From positions 1 to 64,000 of the forward strand of contig JANNOM010000070.1 in assembly GCA_031399065.1 (NCBI GenBank): a DNA stretch of 64,000 nt, in the 5' to 3' direction. The notes below the pieces were generated by a model. That model was given only the letters and a program-made list of their open reading frames with translations, made no database searches and was not told the DNA's origin. Below are positions 51,977-61,609 of the stretch, piece after piece. The position numbers were made by a program, and so were the translations under genes. The number at the start of each line of letters is the position of its first letter. Positions within the stretch are counted from its first letter, which is position 1. The stretch is from JADCRZ01 sp031399065 (GTDB lineage Bacteria; Bacteroidota; Bacteroidia; Chitinophagales; Chitinophagaceae).

Positions 51977-53164
51977 CTATTTGTTCCGATGAATGATATC
52001 CCCGGATACCTTATCTTTTAAAATCAACTTTATATCTCCGTTAGGCAGTAGTTCTTCTTTGATCAGGTAAAACTCTTCATTGTACGAAGTGACCGTTTCT
52101 TTTTCCATACCGGTATCATCACCCCGCCAGTCATCCAGTATTACCGGTTCCCATTTTTTAGTGGCGGCAGATAAAAAAGCGGCATCGAGTATAGCGTTAA
52201 CCACGTACCCGTCGTAAAATGATTCAAGCGGTGGCCGGTTGTTTTCGATCGCTTCGAACATATCGGTGAACATATTGGGGTAGCCCAGTTCGTGCGACTC
52301 GTCGCCTACGGGAAAAAGCCACCCGGTGTTTACTTCCGCCTTCTCCGCAACATAGCCGCCGCCTTTACCCGTAGTGAACATTTCAAAACCGGTACGCAGA
52401 AAGCTATTGACCCATATAGTACCTTCGGTTCCCATTACTTCATCGCGCAGATCCATACCTCCGCGGAAAGTCCAGCTTACTTCAAACTGACCCACGGCAC
52501 CATTCGCATATCGTACCAGTCCTATCGCATGGTCTTCCGCTTCTATCGGATGCACCTGCGTGGCTGCCCAGCACATTACTTCCAGCGGCCTTACTTCCTT
52601 GCCTATAAAATTACGGCTGATCTCCACGCAATGGCAGGCAAGGTCAATGATGGCACCGCCGCCGGACTTTTCCTTATTCCAGAACCAGTCGCTGTGCGGA
52701 CCGGGATGTGTTTCCCTCGACTTTGCCCATAATACCCTGCCGATACTTCCATCCTTGATGCTTTGAACGGACTTCAGGAACTTGGGAGTATAACACAGAT
52801 CTTCGAGGTAGCCCCCGAAGATGCCGGCATCTTGCACCAGTTGCAACATTCGCCAGGCTTCCGCTGCGGTACGGCCGAGCGGCTTGGTACACAACACGTG
52901 CTTTTTGGCCCTGGCGCAGGCTTCCACGGCGGCTTCGTGCAGGTGGTTAGGCAAAGATATCAATACCACGTCCACTTCCGGGTGTTGAATGGCTTCTTCC
53001 ATATCGCTGGTAAAATGAGGAAGCTGGTAATCCTCCGCAAATCGTTTGGCATTCTCCGGGTTACGGGAGTAGACGGTATAGATGGAGTCTTTTCTTCGCT
53101 GACCGTGCAAAGAAGTAGCATAAAAGCGGGCGATAAACCCCGAACCTAACATGGCGATTTTCAT
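51977..53164 (-). CDS. Gfo/Idh/MocA-family oxidoreductase
   Basis: A 395-aa NAD(P)-dependent sugar or cyclitol dehydrogenase-like protein with no export signal. MKIAMLGSGFIARFYATSL holds the GxGxxA nucleotide motif, VVLISLPNHLHEAAVEAC follows, and CTKPLGRTAAEA stands in place of the common EKP block. GGGAIIDLACHCVEISRNF holds the Asp/His catalytic region (DLACHC). The last 30 residues are a separate tail. Substrate unknown. It stands divergent from the ABC ATPase gene. Confidence 0.9.
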   Translation of the reverse strand: MKIAMLGSGFIARFYATSLHGQRRKDSIYTVYSRNPENAKRFAEDYQLPHFTSDMEEAIQHPEVDVVLISLPNHLHEAAVEACARAKKHVLCTKPLGRTAAEAWRMLQLVQDAGIFGGYLEDLCYTPKFLKSVQSIKDGSIGRVLWAKSRETHPGPHSDWFWNKEKSGGGAIIDLACHCVEISRNFIGKEVRPLEVMCWAATQVHPIEAEDHAIGLVRYANGAVGQFEVSWTFRGGMDLRDEVMGTEGTIWVNSFLRTGFEMFTTGKGGGYVAEKAEVNTGWLFPVGDESHELGYPNMFTDMFEAIENNRPPLESFYDGYVVNAILDAAFLSAATKKWEPVILDDWRGDDTGMEKETVTSYNEEFYLIKEELLPNGDIKLILKDKVSGDIIHRNK

Positions 53165-53265
53165 TGGCTTTAATTGTGTTTAAGCAAATAAAAATAGAAC
53201 ATAACCCAACCATCTAAAAATCTTTTTCATATATTGACAATTCCGTAATAGGGTAAAATGGTTAT

Positions 53266-54252
53266 ATGAGTTTATTAGAAGTTTCAGGTGTATATAAAAA
53301 ACAGGGAACGGGGTTTGAGTTGAGGGATATCCGTTTTACACAGCAGCGATACCAGAAGATCGCTGTAGCAGGAGAAACAGGTTCCGGCAAAAGTACCTTG
53401 CTCAGGATCGTATCAGGACTTATAAACCCTGATGCGGGAGAAGTGCTATTCGAGAACGAGCGGGTAAAAAAAGTGCCGGAAGAAAAACTGATACCCGGTC
53501 ACAAAGGCATATCCTATCTATCGCAGCATTTCGAACTGCCGAATTATTTAACAGTCGCACAGGTGCTATCCTATTCCAGTCATTTCGAAGAGCGAGATGC
53601 GGCGGATCTGTATGATATACTCAGGATCGATCATCTGCTTGGCCGCCGGACCGACCGGTTATCCGGCGGCGAAAAGCAGCGCATCGCGCTGGCTAAACTA
53701 CTTGTTACTTCTCCCCGCCTGCTGGTGCTCGACGAGCCATTTTCGAACCTGGATATGATCCATAAGACCATCCTGAAATCCGTGATCCGGGACCTCGGTG
53801 CGAAGCTGCATCTCACCTGCCTGCTTACTTCGCACGACCCGCTTGACACTCTATCCTGGGCAGATGATATCATCGTAATGAAAGACGGGCAGATCATCCA
53901 GCAGGGATCTCCCGAACAGATATACCGGCAACCAGTAAGCGAATACACCGCCGGATTGTTCGGAAAGTTTAACGTGATAAACATAGCTAAAAACCCGGCG
54001 TTCTCCACGCTTTCCGGGATTGTTAATAACGGAAGGGATCTACTGGTAAGGCCTGAAGATTTTCGAATAGTTCCTGGTGGGCCTCAAACAATAGCCGGTA
54101 AGGTGAAAGAAATATTTTACTTCGGAGCCTATTATGAAGCCGAAATAGAAATAGAGGGCATTACGGTTACTATCCGGATACAAGAACCAGGAATAGTTAA
54201 GGGAAATACTGTTTACCTGGCTTTAGCGGCAGATAAGATTTGGTACCTGTAG
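53266..54252 (+). CDS. ABC transporter ATP-binding protein with TOBE-like tail, no permease nearby
   Basis: A 328-aa ATPase: Walker A GETGSGKST (36-44), Q-loop region YLSQHFELPNY, signature LSGGEKQRIAL, Walker B LLVLDEPFSNLD, H-loop LTSHDP. Residues from about 250 (LVRPEDFRIVPGG) form a TOBE-like domain as in molybdate, iron or sugar importers. No transmembrane or binding protein gene is beside it, and similar lone ATPases occur in Bacteroidota. Substrate cannot be named. Confidence 0.9.
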   Translation: MSLLEVSGVYKKQGTGFELRDIRFTQQRYQKIAVAGETGSGKSTLLRIVSGLINPDAGEVLFENERVKKVPEEKLIPGHKGISYLSQHFELPNYLTVAQVLSYSSHFEERDAADLYDILRIDHLLGRRTDRLSGGEKQRIALAKLLVTSPRLLVLDEPFSNLDMIHKTILKSVIRDLGAKLHLTCLLTSHDPLDTLSWADDIIVMKDGQIIQQGSPEQIYRQPVSEYTAGLFGKFNVINIAKNPAFSTLSGIVNNGRDLLVRPEDFRIVPGGPQTIAGKVKEIFYFGAYYEAEIEIEGITVTIRIQEPGIVKGNTVYLALAADKIWYL

Positions 54253-54261
54253 TGCAGCCAA

Positions 54262-56169
54262 CTAATCTCCCGCAAATTCCCAGGCACTCTGGTAAGCATT
54301 ATTCTTCTCGGCATAGCTTATAAAATCAAGGTAAAAAGCAAGCCGGGAAAGAGTGCCGCTGTCGCCTATTACCACCAGCTTTTTACGGGCCCTGGTCATG
54401 GCTACGTTCATGCGTCGTATATCCGACAGAAAGCCTATTTCGCCATCGCTATTACTACGGGTCATGCTTATATACACGATATCCCGTTCCTGGCCCTGGA
54501 AGCTATCGATCGTATTTACCGATATCCCGGAGCCGATGGCCACCAGTGCAGGTGCATGCAGCAGTTGCTCCTTAAGTACCGCTATCTGCTGTTTATAGGG
54601 AGAAATAACGGCTATCGTCGGAAACTGATCCTGGCTATAATATTTATGCAGCTCCGTAACGAGCAGGGTTAGATGTTTAAATAAAAAGGAGGCTTCTTCC
54701 GGGTTGGTAGTACTGGTACCCTCCTTCCGTTCGTCGAAACTGCAACCGGCAGTGTCAATAAATGCAAGCGGTATATCTCCGGGGAACAAGAGACGATCTG
54801 CCACGGATGGATGGGCTCTTAATTGATCCTGGTAAAATACCTGCGCTGAATAGCCCATGATCACTTTATTCATCCGGTATTGCTCCTGCAGCAGTACCAC
54901 CGCTTCCGGGTGCAGGGTAATACATTTTTCCAGCAAGGTAGTACCCAGGCCGTTGCGGGCGGCTTCGACGGATTTGATGGTAGGCGGTAGCTGGCAGTGA
55001 TCGCCTGCCAGTACCAGCTTTTGTGCCCTCAGTATGGGTATCCAGCAGGCGGGCTCCAGTGCCTGGCCTGCCTCATCGATCACTACGGTATGGTATAACC
55101 GCTTTTTGATGGTATAATGTCCCGAACCGACTAAAGTAGCCGTTATTATCTGCGCCCCGGACAGCAGATCATCCATGATGTATTGCTCCGTATTGCCCAC
55201 TTCTTTCATTATCTTGTACGCCTCGTCGAATAACGCTTTTCGCTGCTCGCGTTCCGTTTTTCCGAAATTTCGTTTGTACTTGTGTGCCATATTCCGGAAT
55301 TCATTGGCCTGCTTTTTCAGGTTTTTAATGTCCTTCATGCGGCTATGTGCAGCCATCTTACTGTCAAGGGTAAGCGATAGCAGCCGCTCCGATACCCGCA
55401 CCGGGTTACCCACTCTTATTACATTAAGTCCTTCTTCGGAAAGTTTTTCGCTGAGCAGGTCCACCGCCGTATTGCTGGGTGCCACCACCAGTACCTGCTT
55501 ATGATCGCGGTGGATCAGTGTTTTGACAGCCTGTACCAGCGTGGTGGTTTTGCCGGTACCGGGCGGACCGTGAACGATGGCCAGTTCACCGGCCGATAGT
55601 ATTTTATGAACGGCAGCCGACTGGCTTTCATTCAATACTGGAATACGAAGGGCGGGAAGATCCTGGTGAAAGGCAGGCGATTTTATACCAGTCAATACCT
55701 GCACCAGCCTGCCTTCTTTATCCTTCTCTGCGAGTGCCGATGCTGCGCGGAGTGCGGCATTCATTTCGTCATAACTGTTATCGTCGAAAAGCAGATCGAT
55801 GCCCAGTTTACCGTCCCGGCTCCAGTCGGGCAGTTCGTCGGTGCGCAGTGTTATTGTAAGTCGGTTGCCATTCAGGTGAGTAATGATTCCCTCTGCCCTG
55901 TTCTGCTTAGGGTCATGATTAGAAAATAATACCGCGGGCATCCCGAACCTTAACTGGTGAGGAAGATCCTGATGCGTGGTACGCTCGGCCTCTACAGAAA
56001 TATAATCGCCCCGGCTCATCTCCTCTCCCTTGATAGCGACCGGATACCAGCTAAGACCGCTGGCCCGGCGTTCTGCAACCGAAGTGGTCTCGGTAATACG
56101 GATATACGATTGCCGGTCTTCCTGCCTTTCCAGCTTTAAGAGGTCGAGCAGTTTATTAAAATAATCCAT
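54262..56169 (-). CDS. SF1 helicase of the IGHMBP2/UPF1-like type
   Basis: A 635-aa superfamily 1B helicase. Order of motifs: an N-terminal OB-like region, Walker A VHGPPGTGKTTTL near 200, motif Ia VLVVAPSNTAVDLL, motif II VIDEAGQALEP, motif III LAGDHCQLPPTI, motif IV LLQEQYRMN, motif V VNTIDSFQGQERDIVYIS and motif VI NVAMTRARKKLVVIGD. An inserted helical region covers about 265-335. Members act on single-stranded nucleic acids. Convergent with the ABC ATPase gene, 10 bp apart. Confidence 0.95.
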   Translation of the reverse strand: MDYFNKLLDLLKLERQEDRQSYIRITETTSVAERRASGLSWYPVAIKGEEMSRGDYISVEAERTTHQDLPHQLRFGMPAVLFSNHDPKQNRAEGIITHLNGNRLTITLRTDELPDWSRDGKLGIDLLFDDNSYDEMNAALRAASALAEKDKEGRLVQVLTGIKSPAFHQDLPALRIPVLNESQSAAVHKILSAGELAIVHGPPGTGKTTTLVQAVKTLIHRDHKQVLVVAPSNTAVDLLSEKLSEEGLNVIRVGNPVRVSERLLSLTLDSKMAAHSRMKDIKNLKKQANEFRNMAHKYKRNFGKTEREQRKALFDEAYKIMKEVGNTEQYIMDDLLSGAQIITATLVGSGHYTIKKRLYHTVVIDEAGQALEPACWIPILRAQKLVLAGDHCQLPPTIKSVEAARNGLGTTLLEKCITLHPEAVVLLQEQYRMNKVIMGYSAQVFYQDQLRAHPSVADRLLFPGDIPLAFIDTAGCSFDERKEGTSTTNPEEASFLFKHLTLLVTELHKYYSQDQFPTIAVISPYKQQIAVLKEQLLHAPALVAIGSGISVNTIDSFQGQERDIVYISMTRSNSDGEIGFLSDIRRMNVAMTRARKKLVVIGDSGTLSRLAFYLDFISYAEKNNAYQSAWEFAGD

Positions 56170-56201
56170 GCGGTAAAAATACGATCCCTGTCAATGCCAG
56201 G

Positions 56202-57131
56202 TTATTTCAGAAAATCATCCGACTGACGGTAGGCATTTACGAGATACATTTCTCCTTCTTTACCCGGCCGGGAATTGCCGTGCTCCATACCCATTACTCC
56301 CCTGTATCCTTTATCGTAAATATGTTTGAAGATATTTTTATAATTCATCTCGCCGGTGGTGGGTTCTTTTCTTCCCGGGTTATCGCCTATCTGGTAATAA
56401 GCCGTTTCCGACCAGGTTTTATCTATGTTGTTAATGATATTGCCTTCATTTTTCTGCATGTGATACATATCGAACAGTACTTTGCAGGAAGGACTGTTGA
56501 CTGCACGGCAGATCTCGTACGTTTGATCGGAGAAGCGGAGAAACAGGTCGGGCGTATCGCTTAACGCTTCCAGCACCATAATAAGACCATGCGGTTCCAG
56601 TATTTCCACTCCTTTGCGCAGGGCGTCTATTACATTTGCTGTTTGAATACCGATAGGTAAATTACGCGCATAATCTCCCGGCACTACCGTCATCCATTTG
56701 GCATTGCATCGCTTGGCCACTTCCACTGCGCGTTTGCACCCGTTAATGAATATGTCCACGAATTCCTGCTTACCGGCAGCCAGCGTGTTGGCTCCATTGC
56801 CCCCCTTGTCTACTACGAATACACCCATCGTCATGCCCAGTTTGGCCAGCGTATCGCCAATCTTCTGCTGCATGTCAGTCGGCCGGCCCATCATGCCATT
56901 ATCTTCTATCGACCGGAAACCCAGCCCATGCGCGAAGCGTATTTGCTCTATAAAATCGTCGCCACCATGGCTTTTAAACATACCTGCATGAATACCATAA
57001 TTAAGATTAAAGGGCTTTGTATCTGATGGTATCTTCGGTATTTCCGGAGAACTTAATACCCTGGCCGATGTAAATAAGGCACCTGCTGCCAGCGCGCTCT
57101 GCTGAATAAAAAATTTTCGTTGCATGGGCAA
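56202..57131 (-). CDS. Exported TIM-barrel protein, hydroxypyruvate-isomerase-like
   Basis: A 309-aa xylose-isomerase-like TIM barrel. The N-terminus QRKFFIQQSALAAGALF is a Tat/Sec-like signal, so it is exported. NLNYGIHAGMFKSHGGDDFIEQI starts the barrel; VLEALSDTPDLF, FDMYHMQKNEGN and GMEHGNSRPG carry the acidic and His ligands expected for the metal centre. The reaction is not known. It may work with exported Gfo/Idh/MocA proteins such as the 59263 product. A second in-frame ATG lies two codons later. Confidence 0.88.
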   Translation of the reverse strand: MPMQRKFFIQQSALAAGALFTSARVLSSPEIPKIPSDTKPFNLNYGIHAGMFKSHGGDDFIEQIRFAHGLGFRSIEDNGMMGRPTDMQQKIGDTLAKLGMTMGVFVVDKGGNGANTLAAGKQEFVDIFINGCKRAVEVAKRCNAKWMTVVPGDYARNLPIGIQTANVIDALRKGVEILEPHGLIMVLEALSDTPDLFLRFSDQTYEICRAVNSPSCKVLFDMYHMQKNEGNIINNIDKTWSETAYYQIGDNPGRKEPTTGEMNYKNIFKHIYDKGYRGVMGMEHGNSRPGKEGEMYLVNAYRQSDDFLK

Positions 57132-57183
57132 ATATCGTTTATGGGCTTAAATTTACCGACATTCAATTATAAAAAACAAAATA

Positions 57184-58209
57184 TTGTTACAACGGTCCTT
57201 ATTTATTTCCGTATTATTATTTTATACCTGCCTTACCAGTGCTCAGAGCTACCGATTCAGTTACACCCAATCCAAAATGGGATCCCCGTGCAGCATTACA
57301 TTTTATACCGATGATACGCTGAAGGCAGGGCGACTGGCCAATGCCTGTTTTCACCTGGTAGATTCACTGGCGGCTATATTTACCGATTATGATGACAGCA
57401 GCGAATTAAACCAGTTGTGCAACCGCATAGAATGGATGCAACACCCGGCGCAACCCGTTAAAGTATCCCCTGCTTTGTTCGATATACTTTTGCAGTCCAG
57501 GGAAGCTTATGAAAAAAGCGGCGGCCGTTTCGATATTACCCTGGCACCAGTTACCCGGCTATGGCGAAAAGCAAGGCAGGAAAAAAGGTTTCCATCCGAT
57601 AGTATGGTAAAAGAAAAACTGGCCCTGACGGGATTTAGCAAAGTACGACTCGATACAGTGCTTCAAACAGTGGTATTACTGAAACCAGGCATGCAGCTTG
57701 ACCTTGGTGGTATCGCGCAAGGATATATAGCTCAAAAAATAACGGACTTCCTGCAGCAACATGCTATCAAAAATGTACTGGCAGATGTAAGCGGAGACAT
57801 CGTTACCATTGGAGCCCCGCCGGGAACAACGGGATGGAAGATCGGGATCAGTCTTCCGGAAAGCCGGGACCGCATATTGCCCGGATACCTATCCGTTAGC
57901 AACTGCGCGGTAACTACTTCCGGTGATGCCTACCGGTTCATGGAACATGAGGGTAAAAGATACTCTCACGTCATTGATCCGGCAACGGGATACGGTGTTA
58001 CATCGCAACGCAACGTAACGGTAATTGCAGCAGAAGGCAGCACCGCCGACTGGTTAACCAAAGCCTGTTCTCTTCTACCTATAAGAAAGGCGTTAAAGCT
58101 AGCACGGCAAATGCAGGCCGAGGTACTTATAACTGAAATGAAAAAAGACAAGCCAGTAATGTATGCAAGCAGGGGTTTCAAAAAATACTGGTATAACGCC
58201 GTCAAATAA
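57184..58209 (+). CDS. apbE: FAD:protein FMN transferase (ApbE family), TTG start
   Basis: A 341-aa exported ApbE protein that attaches FMN to threonine residues of flavoproteins. The start is TTG at 57184, giving a signal peptide LQRSLFISVLLFYTCLTSAQ; no in-frame ATG precedes the domain. Motifs are MGSPCSITFY, LVDSLAAIFTDYDDSSELNQL, GRFDITLAPVTRLW, LDLGGIAQGYIA, ADVSGDIVTIG and SHVIDPATGYGV, which gives the Mg/FAD site. The target flavoprotein is not in the window. It lies 43 bp before the FGE-like gene. Confidence 0.92.
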   Translation: MLQRSLFISVLLFYTCLTSAQSYRFSYTQSKMGSPCSITFYTDDTLKAGRLANACFHLVDSLAAIFTDYDDSSELNQLCNRIEWMQHPAQPVKVSPALFDILLQSREAYEKSGGRFDITLAPVTRLWRKARQEKRFPSDSMVKEKLALTGFSKVRLDTVLQTVVLLKPGMQLDLGGIAQGYIAQKITDFLQQHAIKNVLADVSGDIVTIGAPPGTTGWKIGISLPESRDRILPGYLSVSNCAVTTSGDAYRFMEHEGKRYSHVIDPATGYGVTSQRNVTVIAAEGSTADWLTKACSLLPIRKALKLARQMQAEVLITEMKKDKPVMYASRGFKKYWYNAVK

Positions 58210-58252
58210 GCTTTTGCGTTTTTTACTTATCTTGGAATTTATTTCAAACATT

Positions 58253-59221
58253 ATGAGCGTGAAAAAACTTGCCGTACTACCTGTCTTTTTTATATATTTT
58301 TATTCCTTAAATGCTCAGGATACTACCGGTTCATTTATTACTTACCAGCAAACGGTTCCGGGTTCTGTCATTCAATTTGAAATGGTGCCCATTAAAGGTG
58401 GCAGCTTTCTAATGGGAAGCAGCAGTAAAGACAAAGCATCAAAAGCCGATGAAACGCCGCAACGCAGTATCCGCATCTCGCCCTTCTGGATGGGGGCTTT
58501 CGAAGTAAGCCGCGATGCTTTCGATGTGTTCTTTAAAGACGATAGCACCAGTCAGAATTCCGACATGGATGCCGTAACGAGGCCCAGTCCACAGTATATC
58601 GATTTTAGTCTTGGTATGGGTAAAGAAGGAGGGTACCCGGTAAACAGTTTATCGCAGTACGCCGCCCTTATGTATTGCAGGTGGTTGTATACCAAGACAG
58701 GTATTTTTTACCGCCTGCCTTCGGAGGCAGAATGGGAATATGCCTGTCGTGCAGGCAGCAACACCGTTTATTATTTCGGTGACGACGCGGCCAGGCTGGA
58801 TCAGTACGCATGGTTTATTGGCAATAGCGATAATAAATTTCAGAAGGCAGGAAAAAAACTTCCCAACGCCTGGGGACTATATGATATGCTGGGTAATGTA
58901 AGCGAGTGGACGCTTGATCACTACGATGAAAAAGCATTGCAAAATTTTTCAGACAATACCATAGACCCCGTTGCACCGTTCAATTCCTCCCGTTATCCTA
59001 AAGCGGTACGGGGAGGTAGTTATACCGATAACGCGGCGGACCTGCGCAGTGCGGGCAGATCTAAGTCCGAACCCGCCTGGAACCGCCGCGACCCACAGAT
59101 ACCTAAAAGCAGATGGTGGTTAACGGAAGCAAGCTGGGTAGGATTCCGTCTGGTAAGGCCCCTGCAACAACCAAGTGCAGAGCAGGCGAATGCCTTTTTT
59201 GCCCAATATCTGGGCATTTAG
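58253..59221 (+). CDS. Formylglycine-generating-enzyme-like (SUMF1-domain) exported protein
   Basis: A 322-aa protein; the ATG at 58253 gives a signal peptide MSVKKLAVLPVFFIYFYSLNA, while an upstream start overlaps apbE. The FGE/SUMF1 fold is recognised from MVPIKGGSFLMGSS, ISPFWMGAFEVSRDAFDVF, YRLPSEAEWEYACRAG, GNVSEWTLDHYD, AVRGGSY and SWVGFRLVR. The active-site Cys pair of true formylglycine enzymes is not evident, so it may be a structural relative of the type found in gliding and T9SS proteins. It may form a transcript with apbE and the next oxidoreductase. Confidence 0.88.
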   Translation: MSVKKLAVLPVFFIYFYSLNAQDTTGSFITYQQTVPGSVIQFEMVPIKGGSFLMGSSSKDKASKADETPQRSIRISPFWMGAFEVSRDAFDVFFKDDSTSQNSDMDAVTRPSPQYIDFSLGMGKEGGYPVNSLSQYAALMYCRWLYTKTGIFYRLPSEAEWEYACRAGSNTVYYFGDDAARLDQYAWFIGNSDNKFQKAGKKLPNAWGLYDMLGNVSEWTLDHYDEKALQNFSDNTIDPVAPFNSSRYPKAVRGGSYTDNAADLRSAGRSKSEPAWNRRDPQIPKSRWWLTEASWVGFRLVRPLQQPSAEQANAFFAQYLGI

Positions 59222-59262
59222 CAAAGAAAGTTGTAATTTTTACCTTTAAAAAATAAACAAGT

Positions 59263-60612
59263 ATGTCCAACGATGCTTCCCGTATCACAAATACATCCCG
59301 CAGGGAGTTTGTGAAAAATGCCAGTCTTCTTGCCGGCGGTTTGGCAGCCGCTCCTCTTTTCTCCCGGGCTAATTATTTTCCCGGTGCAGACGATACTATT
59401 AAAATTGCACTGGTAGGTTGCGGAGGCCGAGGTACCGGTGCCGCATTGCAGGCCCTTCTTACAAAAGAAAATGTAAAGCTGGTGGCTATGGCCGATGCCT
59501 TCAGAGATAATATAGACAAATGCTACAAAGCGTTAAATGCAGACGACACTTCCGAACAAAGCGGCAAACCCGGTAACGTTAAAGCACGCATAGATGTGCC
59601 TGAAGAAAGAAAATTTACCGGCTTCGATGCTTATAAAAATGCGATTGCCCTGGCCGACGTGGTGATACTCACTACCCCACCCGGCTTCCGGCCATTACAC
59701 TTTGAAGAAGCGGTAAAACAAGGCAAACATGTGTTTATGGAAAAGCCGATGGCGGTAGACCCTGCGGGCATTCAGCAGGTGCTGGCCGCAGCAGCCATTG
59801 CCAAGGAGAAAAAACTAAATGTGATCGTAGGATTGCAAAGACGCTACCAGAATTCCTATAAAGAGCTGTATAAACGTAAAGATCAAATAGGCGACATAGT
59901 AAGTGCCCAGGCATGGTGGAACAATGACGGGGTTTGGGTGCGCAAGCGCCAGCCTTCGCAAACGGAAATGGAATACCAGATGCGTAACTGGTATTACTTC
60001 AACTGGCTTTGTGGCGATCATATCAACGAGCAGCATATTCATAACCTGGATGTCGTAAACTGGTTCAAAGGCAGCTACCCGGTAAAAGCGCAGGGCATGG
60101 GTGGACGCCAGGTGCGCAACGGCAAAGACCATGGAGAAATATTCGATCACCACTACGTGGAGTTTGAATACGCCGATGGCTCTATTCTTAACAGTCAGTG
60201 CCGCCATATTCCCGGCACCATGAGCCGCGTAGACGAATTGCTGATAGGTACAAAAGGAAAGATCCATTGCGGGCAGGGACTTATCACCGGCACAAAAGAT
60301 AAACCCCTCTACCAGTTCGATAAAAAAAATGAAAACAATCCTTACCAGACTGAACATGATGAACTCTTTGCCGCAGTGGCAAAAGGTGAATACAAATTTG
60401 CCGACGCGGAAAGAGGTGCTATGAGCACCATGACTTCCGTACTGGGTAGGATGGCTACTTACAGCGGCCAGATAGTGCAATGGGATAAAGCTATCAACAG
60501 CGGCATCAGCCTGGCACCCAAAGTATATGACTGGAATGCGTTGCCCCCGGTAGTACCAGGGGCCGATGGCTATTATGCAGTAGCTACGCCTGGCATTACC
60601 AAGTATGTATAA
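59263..60612 (+). CDS. Exported Gfo/Idh/MocA-family oxidoreductase
   Basis: A 449-aa NAD(P)-dependent oxidoreductase with a twin-arginine-like signal (NTSRREFVKNASLLAGGLAAAP). The Rossmann part begins IKIALVGCGGRGTGAALQAL. HVFMEKPMAVDPAG is the EKP block, and NWLCGDHINEQHIHNLDVVNWF has the Asp/His catalytic region. This is a close relative of proteins that handle secreted sugar derivatives, and it differs from GH109 in its C-terminal half. It lies 41 bp after the FGE-like gene and ends before a terminator. Confidence 0.9.
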   Translation: MSNDASRITNTSRREFVKNASLLAGGLAAAPLFSRANYFPGADDTIKIALVGCGGRGTGAALQALLTKENVKLVAMADAFRDNIDKCYKALNADDTSEQSGKPGNVKARIDVPEERKFTGFDAYKNAIALADVVILTTPPGFRPLHFEEAVKQGKHVFMEKPMAVDPAGIQQVLAAAAIAKEKKLNVIVGLQRRYQNSYKELYKRKDQIGDIVSAQAWWNNDGVWVRKRQPSQTEMEYQMRNWYYFNWLCGDHINEQHIHNLDVVNWFKGSYPVKAQGMGGRQVRNGKDHGEIFDHHYVEFEYADGSILNSQCRHIPGTMSRVDELLIGTKGKIHCGQGLITGTKDKPLYQFDKKNENNPYQTEHDELFAAVAKGEYKFADAERGAMSTMTSVLGRMATYSGQIVQWDKAINSGISLAPKVYDWNALPPVVPGADGYYAVATPGITKYV

Positions 60613-60964
60613 GATTTTATAAAAAGGCTTATTATAAATAAACCGGGACATATCTTAAAAATGTGCCCGGTTTTTTTATTTAATCATTCCTGATACACAA
60701 TCGTAATCTGCATCCTTATTACAAACGAAAAAACATGATCCAAAGCAAGTTATTAGTCTTGTAAATTCCATTTTATTTACAGAACTTTATAAGATCGTTT
60801 ATTCCACAACACCTTTATATGAAAAAGAAAATTCTCATTTTAAGAAAGAATACACTTTTCCGAAACCCTTTGTCAACGTACTCCTGCTTCATTTCAGCAA
60901 TCAATAAACCGCCTTCATTTTATTAATTAATTTTTTAATTTTTAAAATTGTAAACCTTGGTTTT
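60613..60964. other. 352-bp intergenic stretch with one terminator
   Basis: Apart from the hairpin at 60640-60677 it holds only AT-rich sequence with short poly-A and poly-T runs leading to the AraC-type gene. No coding frame, repeat or RNA signature was seen. Confidence 0.5.
60640..60677 (+). terminator. Rho-independent terminator after the oxidoreductase gene
   Basis: AAACCGGGACAT (60640-60651) pairs with ATGTGCCCGGTTT (60661-60673) with one bulged base, followed by a T run to 60677. It ends the 59263 transcript. Confidence 0.88.
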
Positions 60965-61393
60965 ATGAAAATGAATGCACCCGGGAATCGTACAGATTCC
61001 CATAAAAGTTCAACAGAAATTGCCGTTCCCTATCAGCGGCTTCGCAACCCGGTGCATACCGGTATACTGCTGAAGATTTACCAGATGATCAAAGAAAAGC
61101 CCCACGTACATGAGTACAAAGTCAGACATATGACGGTAGCATTCCCTATTAGTGAAGGTTGCCTTAAAGAGGGTTTTTACCGGATGTTCGGCATCTCTTA
61201 TTCCGATTATATTTTACAACAGTATATGCTTCATGCCACCTACCTGTTAGAGCATACCGACGAACTGCTGGAAGACATTGCCGAAGGGCTGGGATTCAAT
61301 GCCATCAGCGCCTTCAGCCGTTCTTACAAAAAATATCATGGCATTTCGCCGCTTCACCAGCGCCTTAAAAAAAGGGCTCCGAATGGTAAATAA
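60965..61393 (+). CDS. AraC-type helix-turn-helix regulator, short form
   Basis: A 142-aa protein that holds only an AraC DNA-binding region: FPISEGCLKEGFYRMFGISYSDYILQQYML, then LEDIAEGLGFNAISAFSRSYKKYHGISPLHQR, the two HTH motifs in order. No sensor domain precedes them; the first 45 residues are short and polar. It starts just after a terminator and stands alone, so its targets are not obvious. The MauE and lanthipeptide-synthetase-like genes downstream are candidates. Confidence 0.85.
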   Translation: MKMNAPGNRTDSHKSSTEIAVPYQRLRNPVHTGILLKIYQMIKEKPHVHEYKVRHMTVAFPISEGCLKEGFYRMFGISYSDYILQQYMLHATYLLEHTDELLEDIAEGLGFNAISAFSRSYKKYHGISPLHQRLKKRAPNGK

Positions 61394-61609
61394 AAATGCT
61401 TAAATGATAACAATTATTTAATTGAATGGCTGAACTTTACTGTCGGAACCTTTTCTAAATACGAGTATTTTTTGTAACGTCCCCTTCAAAACGATAAGCG
61501 TTTTATCCCTTTAGGTATTGAGATTATTATAGAATTGAAAAGCCACCAAGTGCCTTTAAAAGGTGCACAGATTTCTTTTGCCATATTGTAAAACCTATAT
61601 ACACTTATT

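Noticed and set aside
59815..60651. 278-aa frame antisense to the exported oxidoreductase
   Set aside because: Covers conserved catalytic codons of the sense gene and has no recognisable domain.
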